Of a stretch of 64,000 nucleotides of DNA, positions 11,924 through 24,269 are shown one piece after another. The notes beneath the pieces were generated by a model that was not told the origin of the DNA, made no database searches, and saw only the letters and a program-made list of their open reading frames with translations. The stretch comes from Halictus rubicundus (lineage: Eukaryota; Arthropoda; Insecta; Hymenoptera; Halictidae): assembly GCF_050948215.1 (NCBI RefSeq), contig NW_027488694.1:62001-126000 (forward strand). The letters are read 5' to 3'. Position 1 is the first letter of the stretch. Each line of letters opens with the position of its first letter. The position numbers were made by a program, and so were the translations under genes.

Positions 11924-14300
11924 CTATCCAATCCAATCCCCTATCCTATCCTCTACCCAATCCTATCCTCAATCCTATCCTTTCCTGTATCCTATCCTAT
12001 CCTCTATCCTCTATCCTATCCAATCCTCTGTCCTGTCCTATCCTCTATTCTATCCTATTCTCTATCCTATCCTATCGTCTATCCTATCCTATCCTCTATC
12101 CTATCCTATCCTCTATCCTATCCAATCCTCTATCCTATCCTATCCTCTATCCTATCCTATCCTCTATCCTATCCTATCCTCTATCCTATCCTATCCTCTA
12201 TCCTATCCTATCCTCTATCCTATCCTATCCTCTATCCTATCCTATCCTCTATCCTATCCTATCCTCTATCCTATCCTATTAACTATTCTATCCTCTATCC
12301 TATCCTATCCTCTATAATATCGTCTATCCGTTCCTATTCTCGATCCTATCCTCTATCCTATCCTCTATCCTATCCTATCCTCTATCATATCCTATCCTCT
12401 ACCCTATCATATCCTCTATCCTATGATATCCTCTATTATATCCTCTTCTCTACCCTATCATATCCTCTATCCTATCCTATCCTCTATCCAATCCTCTGTC
12501 GTATCATATCCTCTATCCTATCCTATCCTCTATCCTATCCTATCGTCTATCCTATCCTATCCTCTATCCTATCCTATCGTGTATCCTATCCTCTATCCTA
12601 TCCTATCCTCTATCCTATCCAATCCCCTATCCTATCCTCTGTCCTATCCCATCCTCTACCCTATCATATCCTCTATCCTATCATATCCTCTATTATATCC
12701 TCTTCTCTACCCTATCATATCCTCTATCCTATAATGTCCTCTATCCTATCCTATCCTCTATCCAATCCTCTGTCGTATCATATCCTCTATCCTATCCAAT
12801 CCTCTATCCTATCCTATCCTCTATCCTATCCCATCCTCTATCCTGTATTATCCTCTATCCTATCCTATCCTCTATCCTATCCTCTATCCTAGCCTATCCT
12901 CTATCCTATTCTATCCAATCCCCTATCCTATCCTCTATCCAATCCTATCCTCAATCCTATACTTTCCTGTATCCTATCCTATCCTCTATCCTCTATCCTA
13001 TCCTATTCTCTACCCTATCATATCGTCTACCCTATAATATCCTCTATCCTATCCTATCCTCTATCCAATCCTCTGTCGTATCCTATCCTCTATCCTATCC
13101 TGTCCTCTATCCTATCCTATCCTCTATCCTACCCTATCCTCTATCCTATCCTATCCTCTATACTATCCAATCCTCTATCCTATCCTATCCTCAATCCTAT
13201 CCTATCCTCTATCCTATCCTATCGTCTATCCTATCCTATCCTATCCTCTATCCTATCAAATCCCCTATCCTATCAAATCCCATATCCTATCAAATCCTCT
13301 ATCCTATCCTCTATCCTATCCTATCTTCTATCCTATCCTATCCTCTTTCCTATCAAATCCCCTATCCTATCCTCTATCCTATCCTATCCTATCCTATCCT
13401 CTATCCTATCCTATCTTCAATCCTATCCTATCCTCTATCCTATCCTTTCCTCTATCCTATCCTATCCTCTATCCTATCCTATCGCCTATCCTATCCTATC
13501 CTCTATCCTATCCTATCCTATCCTCTATCCTATCCTATCCTCTATCCTATCCGATCCTCTATCCTATCCTATCCTCAATCCTATCCTATCCTCTATCCTA
13601 TCCTATCGTCTATCCTATCCTATCCTATCCTCTATCCTATCAAATCCCCTATCCTATCAAATCCTCTATCCTATCCTCTATCCTATCCTATCTTCTATCC
13701 TATCCTATCCTCTATCCTATCAAATCCCCTATCCTATCCTCTATCCTATCCTATCGTCTATCCTATCCTCTATCCAATCCTATCCTCTATCCTATCCTAT
13801 CCTCTATCCTATCAAATCCTCTATCCTATCCTCTATCCTATACTATCCTCTATCCTATCAAATCCTCTATCCTATCCTCTCCTCTATCCTATCCTATCCT
13901 CTATCCTATCCTATCCTCTATCCTATCCTATCCTCTATCCTATCCTATCCTCTATCCTATCCTATCCTCTATCCTATCCTATCGTCAATCCTGTTCTATC
14001 TTCTATCCTATCCTATCCTCTTTCCTATCAAATCCCCTATCCTATCCTATATCCTATCCTATCCTATCCTATCCTCTATACTATCCTATCTTCTATCCTA
14101 TCCTATCCTCTATCCTATCCTTTCCTCTATCGTATCCTATCCTCTATCCTATCCTATCGTCTATCCTATCCTATCCTCTATCCTATCCTATCCTCTATCC
14201 TATCCTATCCTCTATCCTATCCTATCCTCTATCCTATCCTATCGTCAATCCTGTCCTATCCTCTATCCTATCCTATCCTCTATCCTATCCTCTATCCTAG
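11924..14300. repeat. Higher-order repeat A, copy 3 (about 2.4 kb)
   Basis: This copy lies 2,390 bp from copy 2 across at least 9,891-12,130 versus 12,281-14,520, with matching lines of sequence and the shared G of ATGATATCC at 12423. A short run of near-plain 17-mers (about 12,131-12,280) separates the recognisable parts. The boundary with the next, shorter tandem is arbitrary because the CTACCCAATCC landmark (14344) continues into it at 15423 and 16456. Confidence 0.88.
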
Positions 14301-15379
14301 CCTATCCTCTATCCTATCCAATCCAATCCCCTATCCTATCCTCTACCCAATCCTATCCTCAATCCTATCCTTTCCTGTATCCTATCCTATCCTCTATCCT
14401 CTATCCTATCCAATCCTCTGTCCTGTCCTATCCTCTATTCTATCCTATTCTCTATCCTATCCTATCGTCTATCCTATCCTATCCTCTATCCTATCCTATC
14501 CTCTATCCTATCCAATCCTCTGTCCTGTCCTATCCTCTATTCTATCATATCCTCTATCCTATCCTATCGTCTATCCTATCCTATCCTCTATCCTATCCTA
14601 TCCTCTATCCTATCCAATCCTCTATCCTATCCAATCCTCTATCCTATCCTATCAGCTATCCTCAATCCTATCCTTTCCTGTATCCTATCCAATCCTCTAT
14701 CCTATCCTGTCGTCTATCCTATCCTATCCTCTATCCCATCCTATCCTCTATCCTATCCTATCGTCTATCCTATCCTCTATCCTATCCTTTCCTCTATCCT
14801 ATCCTATCCTCTATCCTATCCTATCGTCTATCCTATCCTATCCTCTATCCTATCCTATCCTCTATCCTATCCAATCCTCTATCCTATCCTATTATCTATC
14901 ATCAATCCTATGCTTTCCTGTATCCTATCCAATCCTCTATCCTATCCTATCCTCTATCCTATCCAATCCTCTATCCTATACTATCCTCAATCCTATCCTA
15001 TCCTCTATCCTATCCTATCGTCTATCCTATCCTATCCTATCCTCTATCCTATCAAATCCCCTATCCTATCAAATCCCCTATCCTATCAAATCCTCTATCC
15101 TATCCTCTATCCTATCCTATCTTCTATCCTATCCTATCCTCTATCCTATCAAATCCCCTATCCTATCCTCTATCCTATCCTATCGTCTATCCTATCCTCT
15201 ATCCAATCCTATCCTCTATCCTATCCTATCGTCTATCCTATCCTCTATCCAATCCTATCCTCTATCCTATCCTATCCTCTATCCTATCAAATCCTCTATC
15301 CTATCCTCTATCCTATCCTATCCTCTATCCTATCAAATCCTCTATCCTATCCTATCCTCTATCCTATCCTCTATCCTAG
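14301..15379. repeat. Higher-order repeat B, copy 1 (1,079 bp)
   Basis: The copy is taken from one CCTAGCC to the next (TAG ends 14300 and 15379). Landmarks in order are CCAATCCAATCCCC, CTACCCAATCC (14344), CTCTGTCCTGTCC, TCAGCTATCCTCAATCC (about 14,652), and CTATGCTTTCC, whose ATG is at 14910. The runs of TATCAAATCC near its end are also found in repeat A, suggesting that B is a shortened derivative of A. Confidence 0.87.
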
Positions 15380-16412
15380 CCTATCCTCTATCCTATCCAA
15401 TCCAATCCCCTATCCTATCCTCTACCCAATCCTATCCTCAATCCTATCCTTTCCTGTATCCTATCCTATCCTCTATCCTCTATCCTATCCAATCCTCTGT
15501 CCTGTCCTATCCTCTATTCTATCCTATCCTCTATCCTATCCTATCGTCTATCCTATCCTATCCTCTATCCTATCCTATCCTCTATCCTATCCAATCCTCT
15601 GTCCTGTCCTATCCTCTATTCTATCATATCCTCTATCCTATCCTATCGTCTATCCTATCCTATCCTCTATCCTATCCTATCCTCTATCCTATCCAATCCT
15701 CTATCCTATCCAATCCTCTATCCTATCCTATCAGCTATCCTCAATCCTATCCTTTCCTGTATCCTATCCAATCCTCTATCCTATCCTGTCGTCTATCCTA
15801 TCCTATCCTCTATCCCATCCTATCCTCTATCCTATCCTATCGTCTATCCTATCCTCTATCCTATCCTTTCCTCTATCCTATCCTATCCTCTATCCTATCC
15901 TATCGTCTATCCTATCCTATCCTCTATCCTATCCTATCCTCTATCCTATCCAATCCTCTATCCTATCCTATCATCTATCATCAATCCTATGCTTTCCTGT
16001 ATCCTATCCAATCCTCTATCCTATCCTATCCTCTATCCTATCCAATCCTCTATCCTATACTATCCTCAATCCTATCCTATCCTCTATCCTATCCTATCGT
16101 CTATCCTATCCTATCCTATCCTCTATCCTATCAAATCCCCTATCCTATCAAATCCCCTATCCTATCAAATACTCTATCCTATCCTCTATCCTATCCTATC
16201 TTCTATCCTATCCTATCCTCTATCCTATCAAATCCCCTATCCTATCCTCTATCCTATCCTATCGTCTATCCTATCCTCTATCCAATCCTATCCTCTATCC
16301 TATCCTATCCTCTATCCTATCAAATCCTCTATCCTATCCTCTATCCTATCCTATCCTCTATCCTATCAAATCCTCTATCCTATCCTATCCTCTATCCTAT
16401 CCTCTATCCTAG
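15380..16412. repeat. Higher-order repeat B, copy 2 (1,033 bp)
   Basis: This copy has the same landmark order as copy 1: CTACCCAATCC (15423), TCAGCTATCC (about 15,731), ATGCTTTCC (15989), ending at TAG 16412. The offset from copy 1 is 1,079 bp. Differences from copy 1 are a handful of pentamer or 17-mer gains and losses and single changes such as ATACTC for ATCCTC near 16,168. Confidence 0.87.
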
Positions 16413-17479
16413 CCTATCCTCTATCCTATCCAATCCAATCCCCTATCCTATCCTCTACCCAATCCTATCCTCAATCCTATCGTTTCCTGTATCCTATCCT
16501 ATCCTCTATCCTCTATCGTATCCAATCCTCTGTCCTGTCCTATCCTCTATTCTATCCTATCCTCTATCCTATCCTATCGTCTATCCTATCCTATCCTCTA
16601 TCCTATCCTATCCTCTATCCTATCCAATCCTCTGTCCTGTCCTATCCTCTATTCTATCATATCCTCTATCCTATCCTATCGTCTATCCTATCCTATCCTC
16701 TATCCTATCCTATCCTCTATCCTATCCAATCCTCTATCCTATCCAATCCTCTATCCTATCCTATCAGCTATCCTCAATCCTATCCTTTCCTGTATCCTAT
16801 CCAATCCTCTATCCTATCCTGTCGTCTATCCTATCCTATCCTCTATCCCATCCTATCCTCTATCCTATCCTATCGTCTATCCTATCCTCTATCCTATCCT
16901 TTCCTCTATCCTATCCTATCCTCTATCCTATCCTATCGTCTATCCTATCCTATCCTCTATCCTATCCAATCCTCTATCCTATCCTATCATCTATCATCAA
17001 TCCTATGCTTTCCTGTATCCTATCCAATCCTCTATCCTATCCTATCCTCTATCCTATCCAATCCTCTATCCTATCCTATCCTCAATCCTATCCTATCCTC
17101 TATCCTATCCTATCGTCTATCCTATCCTATCCTATCCTCTATCCTATCAAATCCCCTATCCTATCAAATCCCCTATCCTATCAAATCCTCTATCCTATCC
17201 TCTATCCTATCCTATCTTCTATCCTATCCTATCCTCTATCCTATCAAATCCCCTATCCTATCCTCTATCCTATCCTATCGTCTATCCTATCCTCTATCCA
17301 ATCCTATCCTCTATCCTATCCTATCCTCTATCCTATCAAATCCCCTATCTTATCCTCTGCCCTATCCTATTCTCTATCCTATCAAATCCTCTATCCTATC
17401 CTCTCCTCTATCCTATCCTATCCTCTATCCTATCCTATCCTCTATCCTATCCTATCCTCTATCCTATCCTCTATCCTAG
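16413..17479. repeat. Higher-order repeat B, copy 3 (1,067 bp)
   Basis: Landmarks are CTACCCAATCC (16456), TCAGCTATCC (about 16,764) and ATGCTTTCC (17005). The offset from copy 2 is 1,033 bp at the first two and 1,016 bp at the third, a difference of exactly one 17-mer. Beyond 17,340 it departs from copies 1-2, with CTTATCCTCTGCCC and TATTCTC variants that recur near 24,271, so the tandem ends here. Confidence 0.85.
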
Positions 17480-18830
17480 CCTATCCTCTATCCTATCCTA
17501 TTCAATCACCTATCCTATCCTCTATCCAATTCTATCCTCAATCCTATCCTTTCCTGTATCCTATCCTATCCTATCCTCTACCCTATCATATCCTCTATTC
17601 TATCCTATCCTCTGTCCTATCCTATCCTCTATCCTATCCTATCCTCTATCCTATCCTATCCTCTATCCTATCCTATCTTCTATCCTATCCTATCCTCTAT
17701 CCTATCAAATCCCCTATCCTATCCTCTATCCTATCCTATCCTATCCTATCCTATCCTCTATCCTATCCTATCTTGTATCCTATCCTATCCTCTATCCTAT
17801 CCTATCGTCTATCCTATCCTATCCTCTATCCTATCCTATCCTCTATCCTATCCTATCGTGTATCCTATCCTCTATCCTATCCTATCCTCTATTATATCAA
17901 ATCCCCTATCTTATCCTCTGTCCTATCCTATTCTCTATCCTATCCTATCCTCTATCCTATCCTATCCTCTATCCTATCCTATCCTCTATCCTATCCTATC
18001 CTCTATCCTATCCTATCCTCTATCCTATCCTATCCTCTATCCTATCCTCTATCCTAGCCTATCCTCTATCCTATCCTATTCAATCACCTATCCTATCCTC
18101 TATCCAATCCTATCCTCAATCCTATCCTTTCCTGTATCCTATCCTATCCTATCCTCTACCCTATCATATCCTCTATTCTATCCTATCCTCTGTCCTATCC
18201 TATCCTCTATCCTATCCTATCCTCTATCCTATCCTATCCTCTATCCTATCAAATCCCCTATCCTATCCTCTATCCTATCCTATCCTATCCTATCCTATCC
18301 TCTATCCTATCCTATCTTCTATCCTATCCTATCCTCTATCCTATCCTATCGTCTATACTATCCTATCCTCTATCCTATCCTATCCTCTATCCTATCCTAT
18401 CCTCTATCCTATCCTATCCTCTATCCTATCAAATCCCCTATCCTATCCTCTATCCTATCCTATCCTATCCTATCCTTTATCCTATCCTATCTTCTACCCT
18501 ATCCTATCCTCTATCCTATCCTATCGTATATCCTATCCTATCCTCTATCCTACCCTATCCTCTATCCTATCCTATCCTCTATACTATCCAATCCTCTATC
18601 CTATCCTATCCTCAATCCTATCCTATCCTCTATCCTATCCTATCGTCTATCCTATCCTATCCTATCCTCTATCCTATCAAATCCCCTATCCTATCAAATC
18701 CTCTATCCTATCGTCTATCCTATCCTATCTTCTATCCTATCCTATCCTCTTTCCTATCAAATCCCCTATCCTATCCTCTATCCTATCCTATCCTATCCTC
18801 TATCCTATCCTATCTTCTATCCTATCCTAT
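17340..18830. repeat. Segmental duplicate, partner of 24270-26200
   Basis: Shared rare variants in order are CTTATCCTCTGCCC, CCTAGCC (17477, 18055), TATTCAATCACC, CCAATTCTATCC, CTCTACCCTATCATATCC, a CCTTTATCC unit and CTCTTTCCTATCAAATCC (18748). The offset to the partner is 7,021 bp (413 units of 17) at the first CCTAGCC, 7,083 bp at the second and 7,370 bp at the CTCTTTCC unit. The partner has therefore gained runs of units. Confidence 0.8.
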
Positions 18831-18939
18831 CCTCTACCCTATCATATCCTCTATCCTATCCTATCCTCTATCCTATCATATCCTCTATTCTATCCTATCC
18901 TCTATCCTATCCTATCCTCTATTCTATCCTCTATCCTAT

Positions 18940-18995
18940 CCTATCCTCTATAATATCGTACACTCTATCCTATAATATCGTCTATTCGATCCTAT
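18940..18995. repeat. AT-richer TAATATCGTACACTC block
   Basis: A short divergent stretch reads TAATATCGTACACTC (from about 18,951) followed by TATAATATCGTC and TATTCGATCC. It is the most divergent kind of sequence in the array, but it is still derivable from the pentamer. Related blocks occur near 29,366, 33,876, 38,415 and 56,183, and a shorter CTATAATATCGTC form is found in the three copies of repeat A. Confidence 0.75.
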
Positions 18996-20450
18996 TCTCT
19001 ATCCTATCCTCTATCCTATCCTCTATCCTATCCTATTCTCTATCCTATCCTATCCTCTATCCTATCCTATCTTCTATCCTATCCTATCCTCTATCCTATC
19101 CTTTCCTCTATCCTATCCTATCCTCTATCCTATCCTATCGTCTATCCTATCCTATCCTCTATCCTATCCTATCCTATCCTCTATCCTATCCAATCCTCTA
19201 TCCTATCCTATCCTCAATCCTATCCTATCCTCTATCCTATCCTATCGTCATCCTATCCTATCCTATCCTCTATCCTATCAAATCCCCTATCCTATCAAAT
19301 CCTCTATCCTATCCTCTATCCTATCCTATCTTCTATGCTATCCTATCCTCTATCCTATCAAATCCCCTATCCTATCCTCTATCCTATCCTATCGTCTATC
19401 CTATCCTCTATCCAATCCTATCCTCTATACTATCCTATCCTCTATCCTATCAAATCCTCTATCCTATCCTCTCCTCTATCCTATCCAATCCTCTATCCTA
19501 TCCTATCCTCTATCCTGTCCTATCCTCTATCCTATCCTCTATCCTGTCCTATCCTCTATCCTATCCTATCGTCAATCCTGTCCTATCATCTATCCTATCC
19601 TATCCTCTATCCTATCCTCTATCCTAGCCTATCCTCTATCCTATCCAATCCAATCCCCTATCCTATCCTCTATCCAATCCTATCCTCAATCCTATCCTTT
19701 CCTGTAGCCTATCCTATCCTCTATCCTCTATCCTATCCAATCCTATGTCCTATCCTATCCTCTATCCTATCCTATCGTGTATCCTATCCTCTATCCTATC
19801 AAATCCCCTATCCTATCCTCTGTCCTATCCTATCCTCTATCCTATCCTATCCTCTATCCTATCCTATCCTCTGTCCTATCCTATCCTCTATCCTATCCTA
19901 TCGTGTATCCTATCCTCTATCCTATCAAATCCCCTATCCTATCCTCTGTCCTATCCTATCCTCTATCCTATCCTATCCTCTATCCTATCCTATCCTCTAT
20001 CCTATCCTATCTTCTATCCTATCCTATCCTCTTTCCTATCAAATCCACTATCCTATCCTCTATCCTATCCTATCCTATAATATCCTCTATCCTATCCTAT
20101 CCTATCCTATCCTCTATCCTATCCTATCTTCTATCCTATCCTATCCTCTATCCTATCCTTTCCTCTATCCTATCCTATCCTCTATCCTATCCTATCGTCT
20201 ATCCTATCCTATCCTCTATCCTATCCTATCCTCTATCCTATCCTATCCTCTATCCTATCCAATCCTCTATCCTATCCTATCCTCAATCCTATCCTATCCT
20301 CTATCCTATCCTATCGTCTATCCTATCCTATCCTATCCTCTATCCTATCAAATCCTCTATCCTATCCTATCCTCTGTCCTATCCTATCCTCTATCCTATC
20401 CTACCGTGTATCCTATCCTCTATCCTATCAAATCCCCTATCCTATCCTCT

Positions 20451-21062
20451 GTCCTATGCTATCCTATCCTATCCTATCCTCTATCCTATCCTATCTTCTA
20501 TCCTATCCTATCCTCTATCCTATCCTATCCTCTATCCTATCCTCTATGCTATCCCATCCTCTATCCTTTCCTATCCTCTATCCTATCCTCTATCCTATCC
20601 TATCCTCTATCCTATCCTATCGTCTATCCTATCCTATCCTCTATCCTATCCTATCCTCTATCCTATCCTATCTTCTATCCTATCCTATCGTCTATCCTAT
20701 CCTATCCTCTAACCTATCCTATCCTCTATCCTATCAAATCCCCTATCCTATCCTCTGTCCTATCCTATCCTATCCTATCCTATCCTCTATCCTATCCTAT
20801 CTTCTATCCTATCCTATCCTCTATCCTATCCTATCCTCTATCCTATCCTCTATCCTATCCCATCCTCTATCCTTTCCTATCCTCTATCCTATCCTCTATC
20901 CTATCCTATCCTCTATCCTATCCTATCGTCTATCCTATCCTATCCTCTATCCTATCCTATCCTCTATCCTATCCTATCTTCTATCCTATCCTATCGTCTA
21001 TCCTATCCTATCCTCTATCCTATCCTATCCTCTATCCTATCAAATCCCCTATCCTATCCTCT
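20451..21062. repeat. Tandem 306-bp duplication (18 units of 17)
   Basis: Two adjacent copies run about 20,451-20,756 and 20,757-21,062. Both carry CTATCCCATCCTCTATCC (CCC at 20553 and 20859, offset 306) and the same order of TATCTTC and TATCGTC units. Copy 1 differs by CTATGCTATCC and by CTCTAACC at 20710. Because 306 is a multiple of 51, the reading frame repeats in phase, helping the longest open frame of the window (20456-26389) stay open. Confidence 0.85.
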
Positions 21063-22199
21063 GTCCTATCCTATCCTATCCTATCCTATCCAATCCTCTG
21101 TCCTATCCTATCCTCTATCCTATCCTATCCTCTACCCTATCATATCCTCTATTCTATCCTATCCTCTATCCTATCCTATCCTCTATTCTATCTTCTATCC
21201 TACCCTATCCTCTATCCTATCAAATCCCCTATCCTATCCTCTATCCTATCCTATCGCCTATCCTATCCTCTATCCAATCCTATCCTCTATCCTATCCTAT
21301 CCTCTATCCTATCAAATCCTCTATCCTATCCTCTCCTCTATCCTATCCAATCCTCTATCCTATCCTATCCTCTATCCTATCCTATCCTCTATCCTATCCT
21401 ATCCTCTATCCTATCCTATCTTCTATCCTATCCTATCCTCTATCCTATCAAATCCCCTATCATATCCTCTATCCTATCCTATCCTATCCTATCCTCTATC
21501 CTATCCTATCCTGTATCCCATCCTATCCTCTATCCTATCCTCTATCCTATACTATCCTCTATCCTATCCTATCATCTATCCTCAATCCTATCCTTTCCTG
21601 TATCCTATCCATTCCTCTATCCTATCCTGTCCTCTATCCTATCCTATCCTCTATCCCATCCTATCCTCTATCCTATCCTCTATCCTATCCTATCCTCTAT
21701 CCTATCCTATCTTCTATCCTATCCGATCCTCTATCCTATCAAATCCCCTATCCTATCTTCTATCCTATATTATCCTCTATCCTATCCTATCCTCTATCCT
21801 ATCCTATCCTCTATCCTATCCTATCCTCTATCCTATCCTATCCTCTATCCTATCCTCTCCTGTATCCTATCCTATCCTCTATCCTATCTTATCCTCTATC
21901 CTATCCTATACTCTATCCTATCCTATCGTCTATCCTATCCTCTATCCTATCTTATCCTCTATCCTATCCTATCCTCTATCCTATCCTATCCTCTATCCTA
22001 TCCTATCCTCTATCCTATCCTATCCTCTATCCTATCCTATCTTCTATCCTATCCTATCCTCTATCCTATCCTTTCCTGTATCCTATCCTATCCACTATCC
22101 TGTATCCTATCCAATCCTCTGTCTTATCCTATACTCTATCCTATCATATCCTCTATCCTATAATATCCTCTATCCTATCCTATCCTCTATCCAATCCTC

Positions 22200-22595
22200 T
22201 ATCCTATCCTGTCCTCTATCCTATCCTATCCTCTATCCTATCCTCTATCGAATCCTATCCTCAATCCTATCCTTTCCTGTATCCTATCCTATCCTCTATC
22301 CTCTATCCTATCCTATTCTCTACCCTATCATATCCTCTATCCTATAATATACTCTATCCTATCCTATCCTCTATCCAATCCTCTGTCGTATCCTATCCTA
22401 TATGCTATCCCATCCTCTATCCTATCCTATCCTCTATTCTACCCTATCCTCTATCCTATCCTATCCTCTATACTATCCAATCCTCTATCCTATCCTATCC
22501 TCAATCCTATCCTATCCTCTATCCTATCCTATCGTCTATCCTATCCAATCCTATCCTCTATCCTATCAAATCCCCTATCCTATCAAATCCTCTAT
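22200..22595. repeat. Dispersed partial copy of higher-order repeat A
   Basis: The stretch matches about 8,460-8,860 of repeat A almost word for word. Shared words are TATTCTCTACCC, CATATC, TATAATATC, CTCTGTCGTATCC, TACCCTATCC and TATACTATCCAATCC, at an offset of 13,740 bp that falls to 13,730 bp after an ATGCTATCCCATCC variant region near 22,400. It is an isolated piece of repeat A inside a type II domain. Confidence 0.8.
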
Positions 22596-22689
22596 CCTAT
22601 CCTCTATCCTATCCTATCTTCTATCCTATCCTATCCTATCCTATCCTCTATCCTATCCTATCTTCTATCCTATCCTATCCTCTATCCTA

Positions 22690-23630
22690 TCCTTTCCTCT
22701 ATCCTATCCTATCCTCTATCCTATCCTATCGTCTATCCTATCCTATACTCTATCCTATCCTATCCTCTATCCTATCCTATCCTCTATCCTCTCCAATCCT
22801 CTATCCTATCCTATCCTCAATCCTATCCTATCCTCTATCCTATCCTATCGTCTATCCTATCCTATCCTATCCTCTATCCTATCAAATCCCCTATCCTATC
22901 AAATCCTCTATCCTATCCTCTATCCTATCCTATCTTCTATCCTATCCTATCCTCTATCCTATCAAATCCCCTATCCTATCCTCTATCCTATCCTATCGTC
23001 TATCCTATCCTCTATCCAATCCTATCCTCTATCCTATCCTATCCTCTATCCTATCAAATCCTCTATCCTATCCTCTCCTCTATCCTATCCAATCCTCTAT
23101 CCTATCCTATCCTCTATCCTATCCTATCCTCTATCCTATCCTATCGCCAATCCTGTCCTATCCTCTATCCTATCCTATCCTCTATCCTATCCTATCGTCT
23201 ATCCTATCCTATACTCTATCCTATCCTATCCTCTATCCTATCCTATCCTCTATCCTCTCCAATCCTCTATCCTATCCTATCCTCAATCCTATCCTATCCT
23301 CTATCCTATCCTATCGTCTATCCTATCCTATCCTATCCTCTATCCTATCAAATCCCCTATCCTATCAAATCCTCTATCCTATCCTCTATCCTATCCTATC
23401 TTCTATCCTATCCTATCCTCTATCCTATCAAATCCCCTATCCTATCCTCTATCCTATCCTATCGTCTATCCTATCCTCTATCCAATCCTATCCTCTATCC
23501 TATCCTATCCTCTATCCTATCAAATCCTCTATCCTATCCTCTCCTCTATCCTATCCAATCCTCTATCCTATCCTATCCTCTATCCTATCCTATCCTCTAT
23601 CCTATCCTATCGCCAATCCTGTCCTATCCT
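22690..23630. repeat. Tandem 466-bp duplication
   Basis: Two adjacent copies share ATACTCTATCC (22745, 23211), CTCTCCAATCC, TATCAAATCC runs, CTCTCCTCTATCC and TCGCCAATCCTGTCC (CGCC at 23145 and 23611). All are at a constant 466-bp offset. No single difference was noticed within the landmarks, suggesting a recent duplication. Confidence 0.84.
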
Positions 23631-24269
23631 CTATCCTATCCTATCTTCTATCCTATCCTATCCTCTATCCTATCCTATCGTCTATCCTATCCTATCCTCT
23701 ATCCTATCCTCTATCCTATCCTCTATCCTATCCTATCTTCTATCCTATCCTATCCTCTATCCTATCATATCCCCTATCCTATCCTCTATCCTATCCTATC
23801 CTATCCTATCCTATCCTTTATCCTATCCTATCTTCTATCCTATCCTATCCTCTATCCTATCAAATCCCCTATCCTATCCTCTATCCTATCCTATCGTATA
23901 GCCTATCCTCTATCCAATCCTATCCTCTATCCTATCAAATCCTCTATCCTATCAAATCCTCTATCCTATCCAATCCTCTATCCTATCCTATCATCTATCC
24001 TATCCTATCCTCTATCCTATCCTATCGTCAATCCTGTCCTATCCTATCCTCTATCCTATCCTCTATCCTAGCCTATCCGCTATCCTATCCAATCCAATCC
24101 CCTATCCTATCCTCTATCCAATCCTATCCTCAATCCTATCCTTTCCTGTATCCTATCCTATCCTCTATCCTCTATCCTATACAATCCTCTGTCCTATCCT
24201 ATCCTCTATCCTATCCTATCGTGTATCCTATCCTCTATCCTATCCTATCCTCTATCCTATCAAATCCCC

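Noticed and set aside
7510..14300. The repeated 2-kb blocks as an assembly error only
   Set aside because: The copies differ by substitutions and by a 570-bp segment, and several independent duplications show different offsets. This favours real structure, though copy number cannot be verified without reads.
18951..18990. TAATATC / TATAATATC words as promoters (TATA-like) or CCAATCC as CCAAT boxes
   Set aside because: They are single-base variants of the repeat, recur wherever the module is copied, and have no transcription unit downstream.
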